A stretch of DNA of 64,000 bases from Chitinophaga pinensis (lineage in GTDB: Bacteria; Bacteroidota; Bacteroidia; Chitinophagales; Chitinophagaceae). The position numbers and the translations under genes were made by a program. Each line of letters starts with the position of its first letter. Within the stretch, counting starts at the first letter, position 1. The stretch is from positions 1-64,000 of the forward strand of contig CALQSB010000010.1 of assembly GCA_943333125.1 (NCBI GenBank). The letters run 5' to 3'. This document shows positions 62,680 to 64,000 of the stretch, in pieces. Under the pieces are notes generated by a model. It was given only the letters and a program-made list of their open reading frames with translations. It did not search any database and had not been told where the DNA came from.

Positions 62680-64000
62680 CTAAAATTGGAAATAAATAAA
62701 TTGTCCTCCATCAAATACTCCTATTAATAAAATGATGATAATGATTATACTAAATGAAAGAATCCGAACCATTTTACTTTTGTTATTAAATAATAAAAAC
62801 TTTTCCGGAGTAAATTCATCTGTAAAATCTTTTAAAAGCAACATTAATAATCCTAAAATACTAAAAATAAAAGTCGAAGGCTGTCCAATGAATAAAGAAC
62901 CAGACGTTGTAAATATTTTGTAATAAACAACAAATGCGTCACTTAAATTAGAAACTTTACTAAATACTTGAGAGAAAGCAAATAAGATAAATGTGAAAGA
63001 AATTCCCCCAATAGTATACAGAAATTTCTTTTTTAAATTGTATCGGGTTTCCAATAATTCTTTTTTCTTTATAGTTAAAGCCTCAAAGCTTAAAAACATT
63101 CCTTGTATTAACCCCCAAAAAATAAAATTCAATGTGGCTCCATGCCATACCCCACTTATCAGAAAAGTAAACATTAATGAAATTATGATGCCTCCAATTT
63201 TATATTTTCTAAGATTAAATGATAATGGAGTATAAACATAATCTGTAAGCCATGTAATTAACGAAATATGCCATCTTCTCCAAAATTCAGACATAGAAGT
63301 AGCTGAAAAAGGGCGATTAAAATTATGCATCACATTAATACCTAATATTTTCGAAGTTCCAATTGCAATTAAAGAATACCCCCCAAGATCGGCATACATT
63401 TGAAATGGATAAAGCAATGATGCATAAAATAAAGATGTGCCATTATGATGTGAAATGTTTTTAAAAACAGCGTCTACGTATATATCCATTCTATCGGCTA
63501 CAACAAGTTTCATAAAATATCCCCAAAGCATAAGTTTAAACCCTTCAGAGACCATGTTGTAATCTATTTTTTTGTTTGATTTAAATTGAGGTATCATGTT
63601 TTTAGCCCTCTCAATTGGACCCGATAAAATCAATGGAAAAAATGATACAAATAATGCTAAAATACCAATGTTCTTTTCAAATTCCACATCTTCATTATAT
63701 ACATCAATTGTATAGCCGATAGCCATAAAAGTGTAGAAAGAGATTCCAATGGGAAGAATTAATTTAATTTCTGGTAAAGGCCACCTAATATGCAGCCATT
63801 CTAACAAGTTGAAAATTTCGTTATTAATAGTCGAGAAGTATTTGAAAAAGAAGAGAGGTAACAAAATTAACATGATGTTAATTCTCATGTACATTTTTTT
63901 TCTGGAATCAGAATCATTCTGATTTATCAGACTAGTGAAAAAATATGTTGATAATGTTACACCTGCAAGTAACAATGCAAAAACAGGTTTTAAATTAATG
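62680..64000 (-). CDS. MBOAT family O-acyltransferase (5' end beyond the window)
   Basis: At least 440 residues. The frame remains open to the window edge, so the true start lies beyond 64000; the missing part is probably the first 40-50 residues. FNRPFSATSMSEFWRRWHIS and FLISGVWHGATLNFIFWGL, with the catalytic His, are MBOAT/AlgI hallmarks. About ten hydrophobic helices are visible. It would transfer an acyl (probably acetyl) group across the membrane to sugars or the SGNH partner encoded five bases downstream. The family includes AlgI, DltB and PatA. Confidence 0.9.
   Translation of the reverse strand, partial: INLKPVFALLLAGVTLSTYFFTSLINQNDSDSRKKMYMRINIMLILLPLFFFKYFSTINNEIFNLLEWLHIRWPLPEIKLILPIGISFYTFMAIGYTIDVYNEDVEFEKNIGILALFVSFFPLILSGPIERAKNMIPQFKSNKKIDYNMVSEGFKLMLWGYFMKLVVADRMDIYVDAVFKNISHHNGTSLFYASLLYPFQMYADLGGYSLIAIGTSKILGINVMHNFNRPFSATSMSEFWRRWHISLITWLTDYVYTPLSFNLRKYKIGGIIISLMFTFLISGVWHGATLNFIFWGLIQGMFLSFEALTIKKKELLETRYNLKKKFLYTIGGISFTFILFAFSQVFSKVSNLSDAFVVYYKIFTTSGSLFIGQPSTFIFSILGLLMLLLKDFTDEFTPEKFLLFNNKSKMVRILSFSIIIIIILLIGVFDGGQFIYFQF

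Noticed and set aside
1-64000. CRISPR arrays, tRNA or rRNA genes, insertion sequences
   Set aside because: No regularly spaced direct repeats, no cloverleaf-like or rRNA-like sequence and no transposase frame was found by eye; a covariance search would be needed to exclude small RNAs fully.

Overview
The window is chromosomal DNA of a low-GC member of the Bacteroidota, most likely near the Chitinophagaceae; the genus is not resolved. Signs are a type IX secretion sorting domain at the left edge, a short (285-residue) primary sigma factor, DUF4249, DUF3822, DUF6029 and DUF6089 proteins, a UpxY/NusG-like regulator in a polysaccharide locus, and repeated TAnnTTTG promoter elements. No rRNA, tRNA, CRISPR array or transposase gene was seen. 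Coding density is high.

Layout. 1-501: tail of a T9SS cargo protein. 607-5086 (minus): GT87-like mannosyltransferase, GT2, polysaccharide deacetylase and pgi, apparently one operon. 5134-10360: threonine aldolase, the primary sigma factor, a DUF4249 lipoprotein, trxB, folB and a TPR protein. 10420-12396: secreted M1 aminopeptidase. 12411-19085 (minus): a tight six-gene operon of PqqD-like protein, ATP-grasp ligase, type III-fold PLP decarboxylase, urea transporter-M23 peptidase fusion, TPR/outer-membrane barrel protein and TPR protein. 19231-23611: GNAT, MATE exporter, DUF3822, rsmD, lpxK. 23694-28917: TonB-receptor-like barrel, then YHYH, MORN/YwqK-like and SCO1 proteins. 28938-34948: DEAD-type helicase, gyrA, saccharopine dehydrogenase. 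35003-38370: DUF6029 barrel, TlpA-like thioredoxin and Omp28-like lipoprotein. 38444-51405: a mixed housekeeping stretch (GH128-like protein, sirtuin, EVE protein, LutA-like protein, ribH, pdhA, recF, DciA-like, TraB-like, UbiD-like, DUF6089, pdhB, thiolase). 52119 to the right edge: a surface polysaccharide locus with Wza, Wzc, UpxY, Wzy-like, Wzx-like and GT4 genes, a membrane-anchored propeller-like protein, and an SGNH/MBOAT acyl-transfer pair cut by the window edge.

The best candidate for an undescribed system is the six-gene operon at 12411-19085. A PqqD-like recognition protein, an ATP-dependent ligase and a decarboxylase could make an amide- or amine-containing product. The urea-channel/endopeptidase fusion and the periplasmic/outer-membrane proteins could handle it in the envelope. 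No precursor peptide was found beside it, so its substrate is unknown.

Two further signals stand out. Several genes carry TAnnTTTG exactly four bases before their start codon, which suggests leaderless mRNAs. The 713-base gap in front of the polysaccharide operon holds several stem-loops and a good promoter, in a locus that also encodes a NusG-like antiterminator.
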